Shown: in pieces, positions 1-5,173 of the stretch
How positions within the stretch are numbered: the first letter of the stretch is position 1
Layout: each line of letters starts with the position of its first letter
Virus record (IMG/VR): IMGVR_UViG_3300011261_000266
Coordinates: 1-22,721 of that record
Source: a virus
Strand: one strand, 5' to 3'
DNA length: 22,721 nucleotides
Position numbers and translations under genes: made by a program
Notes under the pieces: generated by a model
The model's input: the letters and a program-made list of their open reading frames with translations, nothing else
Databases searched by the model: none
What the model was told of the DNA's origin: nothing

Positions 1-133
1 AAATAGCAGCATTATTATCTGGCCAAAACCCATTCTCGCGATTTTTTTCTGCTAGTTTTCTAACTTTGCAACACTTTCTCGGGTTTGATGAAGAAGCCAG
101 TCTTGCTGTTTCTTCCTGGGTAATTTGATCCAT
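1..133 (-). CDS. Unknown small protein, 3' end cut off by window edge
   Basis: An open frame begins with ATG at 133 on the minus strand and runs off the left edge after 44 codons. The start is supported by a strong Shine-Dalgarno site, GGAGG, five bases before the ATG. The peptide begins MDQITQEETARLASSSNP and contains a Cys-Cys pair and several basic residues (RKCCKVRKLAEKNREN). I do not recognise the family. It is the next leftward gene after the 22-bp repeat array, so the early operon continues beyond the window. Confidence 0.6.
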   Translation of the reverse strand, partial: MDQITQEETARLASSSNPRKCCKVRKLAEKNRENGFWPDNNAAI

Positions 134-198
134 TATAGCCTCCTTATTCAGCTTGATCTTTTGCAAATATCAATAGCCCCACTACCTTATCTTTAAAG

Positions 199-283
199 CG
201 TGGGAAGTAAGTGTACCAAACGTGGGAAGTAAGTGTACCAAACGTGGGAAGTAAGTGTACCAAACGTGGGAAGTAAGTGTACC
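199..283. repeat. Four tandem 22-bp direct repeats (iteron-like array)
   Basis: The unit CGTGGGAAGTAAGTGTACC plus AAA occurs at 199-220, 221-242, 243-264 and, without the last three bases, 265-283. The copies are identical with no spacer, and 22 bp is close to two turns of B-DNA, so protein bound to each copy would lie on one face. The array is followed by an AT-rich run (284-308). Arrays of this kind are known as initiator-binding iterons of plasmid origins and as partition or operator sites. Which one applies here is inference. No ORF uses this stretch. Confidence 0.85.
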
Positions 284-308
284 GTTTTTTACTTAAATTA
301 AAGCCTTC

Positions 309-346
309 ATATCTTGAGATATCTCGTGATATCTGTTGTCATATCT
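309..346. repeat. Helically phased ATATCT repeats next to the 22-bp array
   Basis: ATATCT occurs at 309, 319, 329 and 341, a spacing of 10, 10 and 12 bp. Within it, AGATATC (317-323) and GATATCT (328-334) form a 7-bp inverted repeat with a 4-base gap. The block lies 26 bp from the 22-bp array, across an AT-rich stretch. Regular spacing near 10.5 bp suggests side-by-side binding of one protein, or an easily bent or opened segment. A leftward 11-codon frame with a GGGAG SD site (342-307) covers the same bases, so part of the pattern could be coding. Confidence 0.55.
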
Positions 347-373
347 TCTCTCCCGGTGAAGATATATCGAAAA

Positions 374-640
374 CTAGACGCGTTCGGGTTCTTCCGTTTG
401 TCTTTGCTTGTTGAACTTATAGACCTCTTCAATGTAGTATTGCCAAAATACTTTCTCGTCTTTCAGTGTGTAGCTGTCACAGTTTTTAAAGTATTCAGAG
501 AGTGCATGTTGGATTACCGCGATGAATCCTTCTTCAGTGTTAACATTTCGGAGTTGCTGCATTTTTCGTATCATCTGAAGAAGATGTTCGTTGATAACTT
601 CTATTTCAGAGAGCTCTGTTTTTTCTTCCTGATTTCCCAT
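374..640 (-). CDS. Unknown small helical protein, 88 aa
   Basis: The ATG at 640 follows an AGGA Shine-Dalgarno element, and the 14 bases up to the ATG (TAGGAATTAATCATG) also occur at the 1073 ATG. The protein is charged and mostly helical: an acidic N-terminus (MGNQEEKTELSEIEVINEHL), a basic/Met-rich helix (LLQMIRKMQQLRN), then an aromatic stretch near residue 65 (KVFWQYYIEEVYKFN). It has no signal peptide or membrane span and no recognised family. It is the last complete gene before the repeat array in a run of tiny leftward genes. It could be an early host-takeover or regulatory protein, but nothing in the sequence shows this. Confidence 0.6.
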   Translation of the reverse strand: MGNQEEKTELSEIEVINEHLLQMIRKMQQLRNVNTEEGFIAVIQHALSEYFKNCDSYTLKDEKVFWQYYIEEVYKFNKQRQTEEPERV

Positions 641-656
641 GATTAATTCCTAAAAT

Positions 657-800
657 TTATTTACTTTCATTTTTTAATTTATTCATATAACCCAATACAA
701 CACAGCAAAGAAGAAAAAACCCCAGGGCAGGAATTACTATGTGAGGTGAATTGGATCCCGACAAAGACTCAAAAATATCTTGGTTTATGGGTTCAAACAT
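657..800 (-). CDS. 47-aa single-span membrane protein
   Basis: This gene is short and easily missed. The ATG at 800 has an AGGA Shine-Dalgarno site seven bases upstream (GTAGGATACACTCATG) and lies nine bases after the stop of the 810-1058 gene. The stop at 657 sits just before the SD of the next gene (start 640), so the three are closely packed. The product has a polar N-terminus of about 20 residues (MFEPINQDIFESLSGSNS), one hydrophobic span of about 18 residues (VIPALGFFLLCCVVLGYM) with two cysteines, and a short basic tail (NKLKNESK). The positive-inside rule predicts N-out, C-in. Function unknown; a holin-like or membrane-interfering peptide is possible. Confidence 0.6.
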   Translation of the reverse strand: MFEPINQDIFESLSGSNSPHIVIPALGFFLLCCVVLGYMNKLKNESK

Positions 801-809
801 GAGTGTATC

Positions 810-1058
810 CTACTTTGATTCTTTTTTTTCTCTTTCTAGCCTCTCTTTTTCTCTTTGGCGCGCTTCATCTCGAACCTTTTCAAGCCGCTGCTTTTCCTCT
901 CTACATATTCTTTCAATTCTTTCTCTTTCAATTCTGGCTTTTTCATCTCTTTCGGAATAGGGATCCCCAAACACCGCCAAGATTGGATAAGATTGCAAAG
1001 AAGAACTTAAACCCAAAAATGTGGAAAGAAATAGTCCTAAAAACATCGTGTTTTTCAT
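810..1058 (-). CDS. Exported or membrane-anchored charged-helix protein, 82 aa
   Basis: The N-terminal 25 to 30 residues are hydrophobic after a short basic start (MKNTMFLGLFLSTFLGLSSS), like a signal peptide or anchor. No lipobox cysteine is present. From about residue 33 the rest is nearly pure Arg/Lys/Glu helix (for example ARIERERIERICREEKQRL), a coiled coil or single alpha-helix. The ATG at 1058 directly follows the stop of a four-codon frame (ATG at 1073, MVGR) whose sequence supplies the GGAAG Shine-Dalgarno. A periplasmic rod, such as a spanin-type lysis protein, is one reading, but the position in an early operon argues against it. Function unknown. Confidence 0.55.
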   Translation of the reverse strand: MKNTMFLGLFLSTFLGLSSSLQSYPILAVFGDPYSERDEKARIERERIERICREEKQRLEKVRDEARQREKERLEREKKESK

Positions 1059-1075
1059 TTATCTTCCTACCATGA

Positions 1076-1273
1076 TTAATTCCTATGAGAGAATTGAGGA
1101 ACCGTAAGCAAATTTCTTCCTAAAGTACTTGGGTTTGTTTCCTTCACTATGTTTGACATAAAACCTCCTAATTTTTCTTTGGTCTGCCTTTTTTGTTGTG
1201 AAAAGTGGTTGCTTTTATCATTTGCAAAACTTATGCTGAAATCAAAATTGTTTGAATCTGTTTTTGTCTCCAT
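1076..1273 (-). CDS. Unknown 65-aa protein with two possible starts
   Basis: The frame opens with ATG at 1273 behind a GGGGG run (weak SD, spacing three) and contains a second ATG at 1159 behind a very strong TAGGAGG site at spacing four. The long form (65 aa) is polar with no recognised domain. The short form (27 aa) starts MSNIVKETNPSTLGRNLL. The stop TAA is two bases before the ATG at 1073. The better ribosome site favours the 27-aa product, or both forms may be made. No homology recognised. Confidence 0.4.
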   Translation of the reverse strand: METKTDSNNFDFSISFANDKSNHFSQQKRQTKEKLGGFMSNIVKETNPSTLGRNLLTVPQFSHRN

Positions 1274-1309
1274 TTGCCCCCTTCTGCCAGTTGGGGGTTT
1301 CTTTTTATC

Positions 1310-1546
1310 CTATTCTTCATTTTTTTTCCTTAAGATTGATTGTTTTTCGAGCCAAATATGAAATTTCTCTACATTCACATAAAATCGGCCATGGATCATT
1401 GAAAGAAACTCGGATGCATTGTTTTCTTCTCGCCTAGCAACAATATTTCTCATCGTACCTTGGGAGGGATAAGGAAAATGTTTTTTCCAATGAGTAAGTG
1501 GCAAGATTTGCGGTAGTGCGGTGTTTTTTAATTTTGAATTAGACAT
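1310..1546 (-). CDS. Excisionase-like small DNA-binding protein
   Basis: The chosen ATG at 1546 has AAAGGA eight bases upstream; the longer frame to 1588 lacks such a site. The 78-aa product has the pattern of small phage excisionase/AlpA-like winged-helix proteins: an N-terminal LPLTHWKKHFPYPSQGTMRN segment around residues 15-34, then a basic NIVARREENNASEFLSMIHG helix pair, then a wing-like GRFYVNVEKFHIWLEKQ at the end. Such proteins bind DNA as recombination directionality factors or as regulators. The family call rests on this pattern only. No integrase is in the window, so a role in excision is unproven. Confidence 0.5.
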   Translation of the reverse strand: MSNSKLKNTALPQILPLTHWKKHFPYPSQGTMRNIVARREENNASEFLSMIHGRFYVNVEKFHIWLEKQSILRKKNEE

Positions 1547-1577
1547 AATTATTGTCCTTTGTAAGAAATTAATATTT

Positions 1578-1613
1578 CTACAGACCATAAGTCTTCTTGG
1601 AAATAGGATTCAT
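1578..1613 (-). CDS. 11-codon micro-ORF with a perfect Shine-Dalgarno site
   Basis: ATG at 1613 is preceded by AGGAGG and exactly six bases (AAATTT), the best ribosome site in the left arm. It encodes only MNPISKKTYGL before a TAG stop at 1578, about 30 bases ahead of the excisionase-like start at 1546. It may be a leader peptide that sets translation of the downstream gene, a real micro-protein, or the scar of a truncated gene. The sequence does not decide. Confidence 0.35.
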   Translation of the reverse strand: MNPISKKTYGL

Positions 1614-1676
1614 AAATTTCCTCCTATGATTTTACTGAATGAAGTATTTTATTTATCTTCCTACCTTCACTAAAAG

Positions 1677-1865
1677 TTAAGTTTCTTCCTCTAATATAAA
1701 ATAGTCCCAAGTGTTAAAGCAAGCATAAATGCTCTCACTTCCTGTGACGGAGTCTCTATTGGTGATGATCAGTTGTTTCGAATCAGTCATCTCAAAAAGG
1801 TGTTTCGTGTATAACTCTTCGAATACATAGACGCTCGAGTTGGCGTACACTGTCATTTTCTTCAT
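1677..1865 (-). CDS. Unknown 62-aa protein coupled to RusA
   Basis: The start ATG overlaps the RusA stop in an ATGA arrangement, so translation is probably coupled; no independent strong SD is seen. The protein begins MKKMTVYANSSVYVFEELY and looks like a small alpha/beta fold with alternating strands, ending in acidic residues (WDYFILEEET). No membrane span, signal or known motif was found. Its coupling to RusA suggests use at the same time in replication or recombination, which is inference. Confidence 0.5.
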   Translation of the reverse strand: MKKMTVYANSSVYVFEELYTKHLFEMTDSKQLIITNRDSVTGSESIYACFNTWDYFILEEET

Positions 1866-2251
1866 CTTAGCTTCTTCACGGTAATGATTGTCTTAGGCTC
1901 CTCGGAATATATCTTTTTTGCTTTGATCTCGGCAATGACAGAGTCGTCCTCCCATAGTATTTCGTTAAGAGCATCTTCCGTGAATTTGATGAGATTGGAT
2001 ATGTCTGGCTTCTTTTGGTGTGGCTCTCCGACTGCTTTTAAGCGTGCTTTCTTCGAATAACTTTTTGGAATGGGCATATGGTACTCAAATTCCACTTTAA
2101 TCGATTCTGTGTGCGGGAAAAGGCCTACAGTTAGCGTTCTTACATCCCAAGCGAAGTTTGTTTTATCTTCAAAAGAAGGATCGTAGACTTTTCCTCTCGA
2201 AGTTCTGTGACGCTTGAGTGGCTTTGGATTTCCTAGTATTTCTATCTTCAT
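1862..2251 (-). CDS. rusA: RusA-family Holliday junction resolvase
   Basis: RusA enzymes are small dimeric endonucleases that cut four-way junctions symmetrically, resolving recombination and replication intermediates and clearing branched DNA before packaging. From ATG 2251 the product is 129 aa, the usual family size. The N-terminus MKIEILGNPKPLKRHR and the metal-site block KPDISNLIKFTEDALN (residues 81-96), followed by WEDDSV (100-105), match the family, in which conserved aspartates bind metal. The position often read as the second Asp of a DxD pair is Ser here (DIS), a variant I believe occurs in the family. An upstream ATG at 2296 would run through an inverted repeat (2270-2293), so the shorter start is preferred, although neither has a clear SD. 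Confidence 0.85.
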   Translation of the reverse strand: MKIEILGNPKPLKRHRTSRGKVYDPSFEDKTNFAWDVRTLTVGLFPHTESIKVEFEYHMPIPKSYSKKARLKAVGEPHQKKPDISNLIKFTEDALNEILWEDDSVIAEIKAKKIYSEEPKTIITVKKLR

Positions 2252-2269
2252 TTTGGCTTTACTTACGCT

Positions 2270-2293
2270 ATATATCCCTATTCGGGGATATAT
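2270..2293. repeat. 9-bp inverted repeat ahead of rusA
   Basis: ATATATCCC (2270-2278) and GGGATATAT (2285-2293) are perfect complements with a six-base loop. The element sits between the stop at 2312 and the preferred rusA ATG at 2251, too far from that ATG to hide it. There is no T-run on either side, so a terminator is unlikely. It could be an operator or an mRNA processing or stability stem. Confidence 0.5.
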
Positions 2294-2311
2294 CATGAGC
2301 TATATTTTTTG

Positions 2312-2593
2312 TTATGCTTCATTTTCATTGCGAATATATATTTTTCTGCCTCTCACTGTTCGTGAAGGAGCCCTCTGCCTAACGATGTACCCTCTCTCGT
2401 CTAGCTGTCTGATGAGCCTTTTGATCTTGGTGGTGTCGCACTCCAATCTCTCTCCCAACTCCTTGTCTGTGAAAGAGCAATAACCTTCTTGCCTTTGAAA
2501 GAATCCTATTACTTCTAAAAGGTTAAAGTGGTCTAGTGTAAGATCTTCTTTGGGATCATCTGGAATATCGTGATCGGCTAAGTATTGATTCAT
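2312..2593 (-). CDS. Small winged-helix protein (third of three paralogues)
   Basis: This 93-aa protein is almost only a winged helix-turn-helix: an N-terminal helix (DHFNLLEVIGFFQRQ, about 22-36), then EGYCSFTDKELGERLECDTT (37-56) with the GYC motif leading into the HTH, a recognition helix KIKRLIRQLDERGYIV, and a basic wing (RQRAPSRTVRGRKIYI). The same layout occurs in the two genes upstream. The ATG has GGAG at spacing six and overlaps the previous stop as ATGA. A DNA-binding function is well supported. Its role as regulator, origin-binding accessory or truncated initiator is inference. Confidence 0.7.
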   Translation of the reverse strand: MNQYLADHDIPDDPKEDLTLDHFNLLEVIGFFQRQEGYCSFTDKELGERLECDTTKIKRLIRQLDERGYIVRQRAPSRTVRGRKIYIRNENEA

Positions 2594-3258
2594 GTTTTCT
2601 CCGTCTGGTTAAGTTGTTCAGGATGCATTTGGAGAGGAAGTTTAGATTTACGAATGAACTTAGGTATCGCCTCTTCCAGGAAAGCCTCTATTCGATCTGC
2701 AACCTCACTATGACACTCTTCATCGGCTCTCGAAAACAGATGGTGATTAGCACACATCTCTGCCAAAATTTCTCCGTCTCTCAACCGAGGTAAAGAATAT
2801 GCCTTCTTGTAGAGACTGAGCGTGTCTGCTAAAAACATTGTTTCATCTTCTCCTACTTCACTGATAACCCGCTCGAGTTGAGATTTGGTAGCATAAACAT
2901 TAGCATATTCCCCAATAGCGAAAAAGAGTGGAGTTTTTCTTTTTTTTGCTACTTTGATTTGTTTCACATAAATTCTTCGATCACCAACTTCCTGGTCTTC
3001 TCCCAATATTATGTAAATGAAGTTGTGCAGACATAAATAGGAAATCATTAAGGTAACCATGATTGGTGAACATTCAAGGCAAGAAGATAGGAACCCATCT
3101 CCTGCATAGCAATACCCTTTTTTATAAGAGAGCCTTAAGAGAAGAGTATAGAGGGCTTTGTGTGAAAGTGTAAGATCCTCTCTGTCTCTGATACTGGAAT
3201 CTACTTCTTCCAAAGAATATATTTCCTCATTAAGAGACTCACATATATTGACAAGCAT
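2590..3258 (-). CDS. Winged-helix replication-type protein (second paralogue)
   Basis: About 222 aa from ATG 3258, which has GAGG at spacing nine; two other ATGs (3273, 3267) lie just upstream in frame without a site. Residues 29-85 form a winged HTH with SYKKGYC (44-50) at the same place as in the upstream gene. Bases 3113-3133 here are identical over 21 bp to 3906-3926 there, so the genes arose by duplication. The recognition helix is hydrophobic and less basic than in the paralogue (PIMVTLMISYLCLHNFIYII). The helical C-terminal half (about 110-222) is not shared. The start overlaps the end of the upstream gene by 20 bp. It may have lost or changed DNA specificity. Confidence 0.65.
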   Translation of the reverse strand: MLVNICESLNEEIYSLEEVDSSIRDREDLTLSHKALYTLLLRLSYKKGYCYAGDGFLSSCLECSPIMVTLMISYLCLHNFIYIILGEDQEVGDRRIYVKQIKVAKKRKTPLFFAIGEYANVYATKSQLERVISEVGEDETMFLADTLSLYKKAYSLPRLRDGEILAEMCANHHLFSRADEECHSEVADRIEAFLEEAIPKFIRKSKLPLQMHPEQLNQTEKT

Positions 3259-4063
3259 ATTTAACATCCTCATTGGTGATAAGTTCTCGATCGACTAGTT
3301 TTTTCATGAGCATTTCCTTAAAGAAGGGACTTTTAAATGAAAGCCTAAGGGGAGCTTCTCTGTTAGGTTCATGAATTTCTATTCCACTGGATGTTTTTTC
3401 GAAGAAGATGTTGGCACTATTAGATTTTGTTTGAGATCTGTTCCGCATTTCTTGAGCAAAAACTTTGTTGGAAAGTTTGCGCTTTTCTTCCTCTCTCTTT
3501 TTGACGTTGGATGGTTGTGAACAGTTTTGAGACCTCTCTCTTGTTCCCTCTTTCTTTCTCTCCCTCTTTCTTTCTATATATGACTTTTGTGTCACTATGT
3601 TGTGTGACTTTTGTGTCACTTTTGGGTGTTTTTTATGACACCCTCCTCCTGAGTTGTGAACTTTTTGGTCCGAGTTATGAACAGTTTTGATGTAGGAATA
3701 CGATTCCTGGGTATCTTCGAATTTATTGTTATTTAACCATCTCATGTGAGCTCCTAAGAAGATTTTTCTTTTCCGATTATGAAAGCTATCCTCATCAGTT
3801 TCTCTTAGAATATAGCCGAGTTTTTCTAACTGTGTTAAATATCTATAAAGCGTGCGAGTGGTTACTCCACAGTCGTTGGCAAGCCATCTCGTGCTGGCAA
3901 AGCAGTACCCTTTTTTATAAGAGAGCTTCGTTAGACGGATGAATAATATCTTCTCCGAATCGGAAAGTCTTCTATCGGATAGGACTTCGTCAGAAGCTTT
4001 AGTGAAAGATTGTGATGTTTTTTCTTGTATGCTTAATTCAGGAGATGATATGTTTGACATCAT
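3239..4063 (-). CDS. Putative replication initiator, winged helix with internal iteron-like repeats
   Basis: 274 aa from ATG 4063 (ATG 4060 is the alternative); the SD is weak. Residues 30-104 are a clear winged HTH: RRLSDSEKILFIRLTKLSYK helix, KGYCFASTRWLANDCGV, recognition helix TTRTLYRYLTQLEKLGYILR, then a basic wing (FHNRKRKIFLG). A low-complexity linker (about 125-185) follows, with repeated peptides KTVHNS/KVHNS and KVTQKS/IVTQKS and a highly basic RKRERKKEGTRER run. A separate C-terminal domain (about 225-274) closes the protein. Binding domain, repeat-bearing linker and C-terminal partner domain match the lambda O layout, where the origin lies inside the gene. The next gene has no helicase or loader motif that I recognise. 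Confidence 0.65.
   Translation of the reverse strand: MMSNISSPELSIQEKTSQSFTKASDEVLSDRRLSDSEKILFIRLTKLSYKKGYCFASTRWLANDCGVTTRTLYRYLTQLEKLGYILRETDEDSFHNRKRKIFLGAHMRWLNNNKFEDTQESYSYIKTVHNSDQKVHNSGGGCHKKHPKVTQKSHNIVTQKSYIERKRERKKEGTRERSQNCSQPSNVKKREEEKRKLSNKVFAQEMRNRSQTKSNSANIFFEKTSSGIEIHEPNREAPLRLSFKSPFFKEMLMKKLVDRELITNEDVKYACQYM
3514..3690. other. Candidate replication origin inside the initiator gene
   Basis: On the plus strand TGACTTTTGTGTCAC occurs at 3581-3595 and again at 3605-3619; each reads GTGACACAAAAGTCA on the gene strand, with GTGAC/GTCAC ends in inverted order. GTTRTGAAC occurs at 3514, 3653 and 3674, and the longer GTTRTGAACAGTTTTGA brackets the block at 3514-3530 and 3674-3690. 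A roughly 50-bp strand-biased polypurine tract (pyrimidine on plus, 3531-3580) adjoins the repeats. Lambdoid origins have this arrangement of iterons plus an easily melted purine tract inside the O gene. The repeats are seen directly; origin function is inferred. Confidence 0.5.
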
Positions 4064-4097
4064 AAATTTCTTTTTCCCTTTAAAGGATTTATATTCA

Positions 4098-4139
4098 GAG
4101 GCCAGAAGCACCATGCTTCTGGTCTTGTTTTTTCTTTTT
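4098..4139 (+). terminator. Rightward hairpin terminator, copy 1
   Basis: GAGGCCAGAAG (4098-4108) pairs with CTTCTGGTCTT (4116-4126) over 11 positions including two G-U pairs, around the loop CACCATG, followed by a T-rich run (4128-4139). This is the form of an intrinsic terminator for plus-strand transcripts. No gene lies to its left on that strand, so it would end an antisense RNA. Read leftward, it lies in the leader of the initiator gene. Confidence 0.6.
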
Positions 4140-4182
4140 GAGGCCAGAAGCACCATGGTTCTGGTCTTTTTTTTTTTTTTTT
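4140..4182 (+). terminator. Rightward hairpin terminator, copy 2, with T16
   Basis: The 29-base hairpin unit repeats at 4140-4168 with a single change (C4116 to G4158) and is followed by sixteen consecutive T (4167-4182). The tandem near-identical copies suggest recent duplication. Together the pair forms a strong double terminator for rightward transcription. Confidence 0.65.
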
Positions 4183-4342
4183 CCCGATCCTACCGTTTTC
4201 CAAAGATAGATGTCACGAAGAAAGGTATCCCACATAGATGTGCCTTAGGGTCCGAAAGTCCACTTTCACTATTTCTCTACGTATGTATCCGCTTTATGAA
4301 GTGTTTAACATTCACAATGGTAATAGTGGTCCTGTTTCTGAA

Positions 4343-4771
4343 TTAAGAAAATATTTTCTTCCACTGTTTTACCTTCACCGGCGAGATATTGAGTCCCACG
4401 TGGTCTCGGTCTAATCTGTGGAAGTGTTTTTGAAGAGGATCGTACTTAGCTCTAGAGATAATAGAATCGTTTTCGAGCATCAGGGAAACATCCTGGTAAT
4501 CCCCGGGCTTCCTAAAAGAGTAATCTATCCAGCTTTGCTGAGAGTTCAAAGACTCATTCATTTTCTTCTCAAGTCCAGAAAGAATTTCCTTCTGCTCGTT
4601 TAGATATTCCGATATTAGTACCCGTGGCTCAGAAGTCTCGAGGAGTATCCTTTTTAGTTGGAAAGCTTGTGCTTGTTGATTTTTTTTAATACCGGCTATG
4701 GAGTACCAAGTGATTCCAAAGAAAATTAAAATTAAAGTCAATCCGGCGAAAATAAGTGATTTTTCCATCAT
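4343..4771 (-). CDS. Membrane-anchored coiled-coil protein, 142 aa
   Basis: ATG 4771 (or the adjacent ATG 4768) is preceded by AGGA. Residues 4-24 form one transmembrane span (LIFAGLTLILIFFGITWYSI), then a basic stop-transfer (GIKKNQQ) and a helical, probably coiled-coil region (about 30-85, including LNEQKEILSGLEKKMNESL). The C-terminal part is soluble, with aromatic residues and His/Asp (HFHRLDRDHVGLN), and ends in WKKIFS. The basic segment after the span suggests the bulk is cytoplasmic. It lies between the repressor candidate and the initiator candidate, a place often used for lysogenic-conversion or exclusion genes, but no family is recognised. Confidence 0.6.
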   Translation of the reverse strand: MMEKSLIFAGLTLILIFFGITWYSIAGIKKNQQAQAFQLKRILLETSEPRVLISEYLNEQKEILSGLEKKMNESLNSQQSWIDYSFRKPGDYQDVSLMLENDSIISRAKYDPLQKHFHRLDRDHVGLNISPVKVKQWKKIFS

Positions 4772-4805
4772 TATTCCTGTTTAACTGTTCCTCTTGGGAT
4801 ATAAG

Positions 4806-5033
4806 TTAGTCTTTTATTTTTTTCCATTCTTCTTCTAGCTCTCTTCTTTCCGCTAAGATAACAGTAATGGCGTGCTCTATGACTAGCAGGTTCCGCTTCG
4901 TTAGAGGTGACGTTGAGCTTAAGATTCTTCCGATTTGCTCTCTTCGGTATCCTCCTTCGTCTCCTACTTCCTCCATCGTTATCTTGCTTTTCTTCATAAA
5001 ATTACGTATAGAATCAATCTTTGAGGCCATCAT
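4806..5033 (-). CDS. Small HTH protein, putative repressor or Cro-like regulator
   Basis: The 75-aa product (from ATG 5033; ATG 5030 and GTG 5051 are alternatives) reads as a lambda-repressor-like five-helix domain: KIDSIRNFMKKSKITMEEVG, then the HTH segment DEGGYRREQIGRILSSTSPL, then a packing helix (TKRNLLVIEHAITVILAERR) and a charged tail. No convincing Shine-Dalgarno is present at any of the starts, so translation may be weak or leaderless. The gene is divergent from the recombination operon, and a palindrome overlaps its own promoter -10, as expected for an autoregulated phage switch protein. Binding specificity and repressor-versus-Cro role cannot be read from the sequence. Confidence 0.6.
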   Translation of the reverse strand: MMASKIDSIRNFMKKSKITMEEVGDEGGYRREQIGRILSSTSPLTKRNLLVIEHAITVILAERRELEEEWKKIKD

Positions 5034-5065
5034 GTATCTTTTTGTGTGCACTTAATATTGATATG

Positions 5066-5075
5066 ATGATATCAT
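5066..5075. promoter_or_regulatory. Palindromic operator candidate
   Basis: ATGATATCAT is a perfect 10-bp palindrome lying across the leftward -10. GATA/TATC-containing half-sites recur in the surrounding 5056-5084. Binding of the adjacent HTH protein here would repress its own promoter. This is inference from position. Confidence 0.4.
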
Positions 5076-5094
5076 TCGATTATCTAAAAAGCAA
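5066..5094 (-). promoter_or_regulatory. Leftward promoter of the early operon
   Basis: On the minus strand TTGCTT (5094-5089) and TATCAT (5071-5066) are separated by 17 bp. The -10 matches five of six consensus positions, the -35 three of six. It would start transcription just ahead of the HTH gene at 5033. Confidence 0.45.
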
Positions 5095-5110
5095 CAAGCT
5101 AGGAAAATAA

Positions 5111-5139
5111 TTGAGAACAACGCCTGATGAGGCTATATA
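5111..5139 (+). promoter_or_regulatory. Rightward promoter of the recombination operon
   Basis: TTGAGA (5111-5116) and TATATA (5134-5139) are 17 bp apart, matching the sigma-70 consensus at five and four of six positions. TATAAA at 5136-5141 is an alternative -10. Transcription would begin near 5146, giving a leader of about 20 bases before the ATG at 5168. Confidence 0.55.
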
Positions 5140-5143
5140 AAAA

Positions 5144-5173
5144 CCAAACGTCACAACTGGAGAATTTATGAGC
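5144..5173 (+). repeat. Leader and start region shared with the gene at 20881
   Basis: CCAAACGTCACA, three bases, then GGAGAATTTATGAGC. The same two blocks with the same three-base gap are found on the minus strand at 20905-20876, ahead of a virion gene. 27 of 30 bases agree, although the downstream proteins are unrelated. Confidence 0.7.

Noticed and set aside
199-283. Repeats as a CRISPR array
   Set aside because: The 22-bp units are contiguous with no spacers, and no cas gene is near.
314-646. Rightward 110-aa frame over the left-arm genes
   Set aside because: It overlaps the SD-backed 374-640 gene, lacks a ribosome site, and is rich in Phe/Leu as expected of an antisense shadow.
4064-4156. 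N-terminal extension of the initiator protein (repeated MVLLAS)
   Set aside because: The frame runs through the terminator hairpins and has no ribosome site; the ATG pair at 4063/4060 is preferred.
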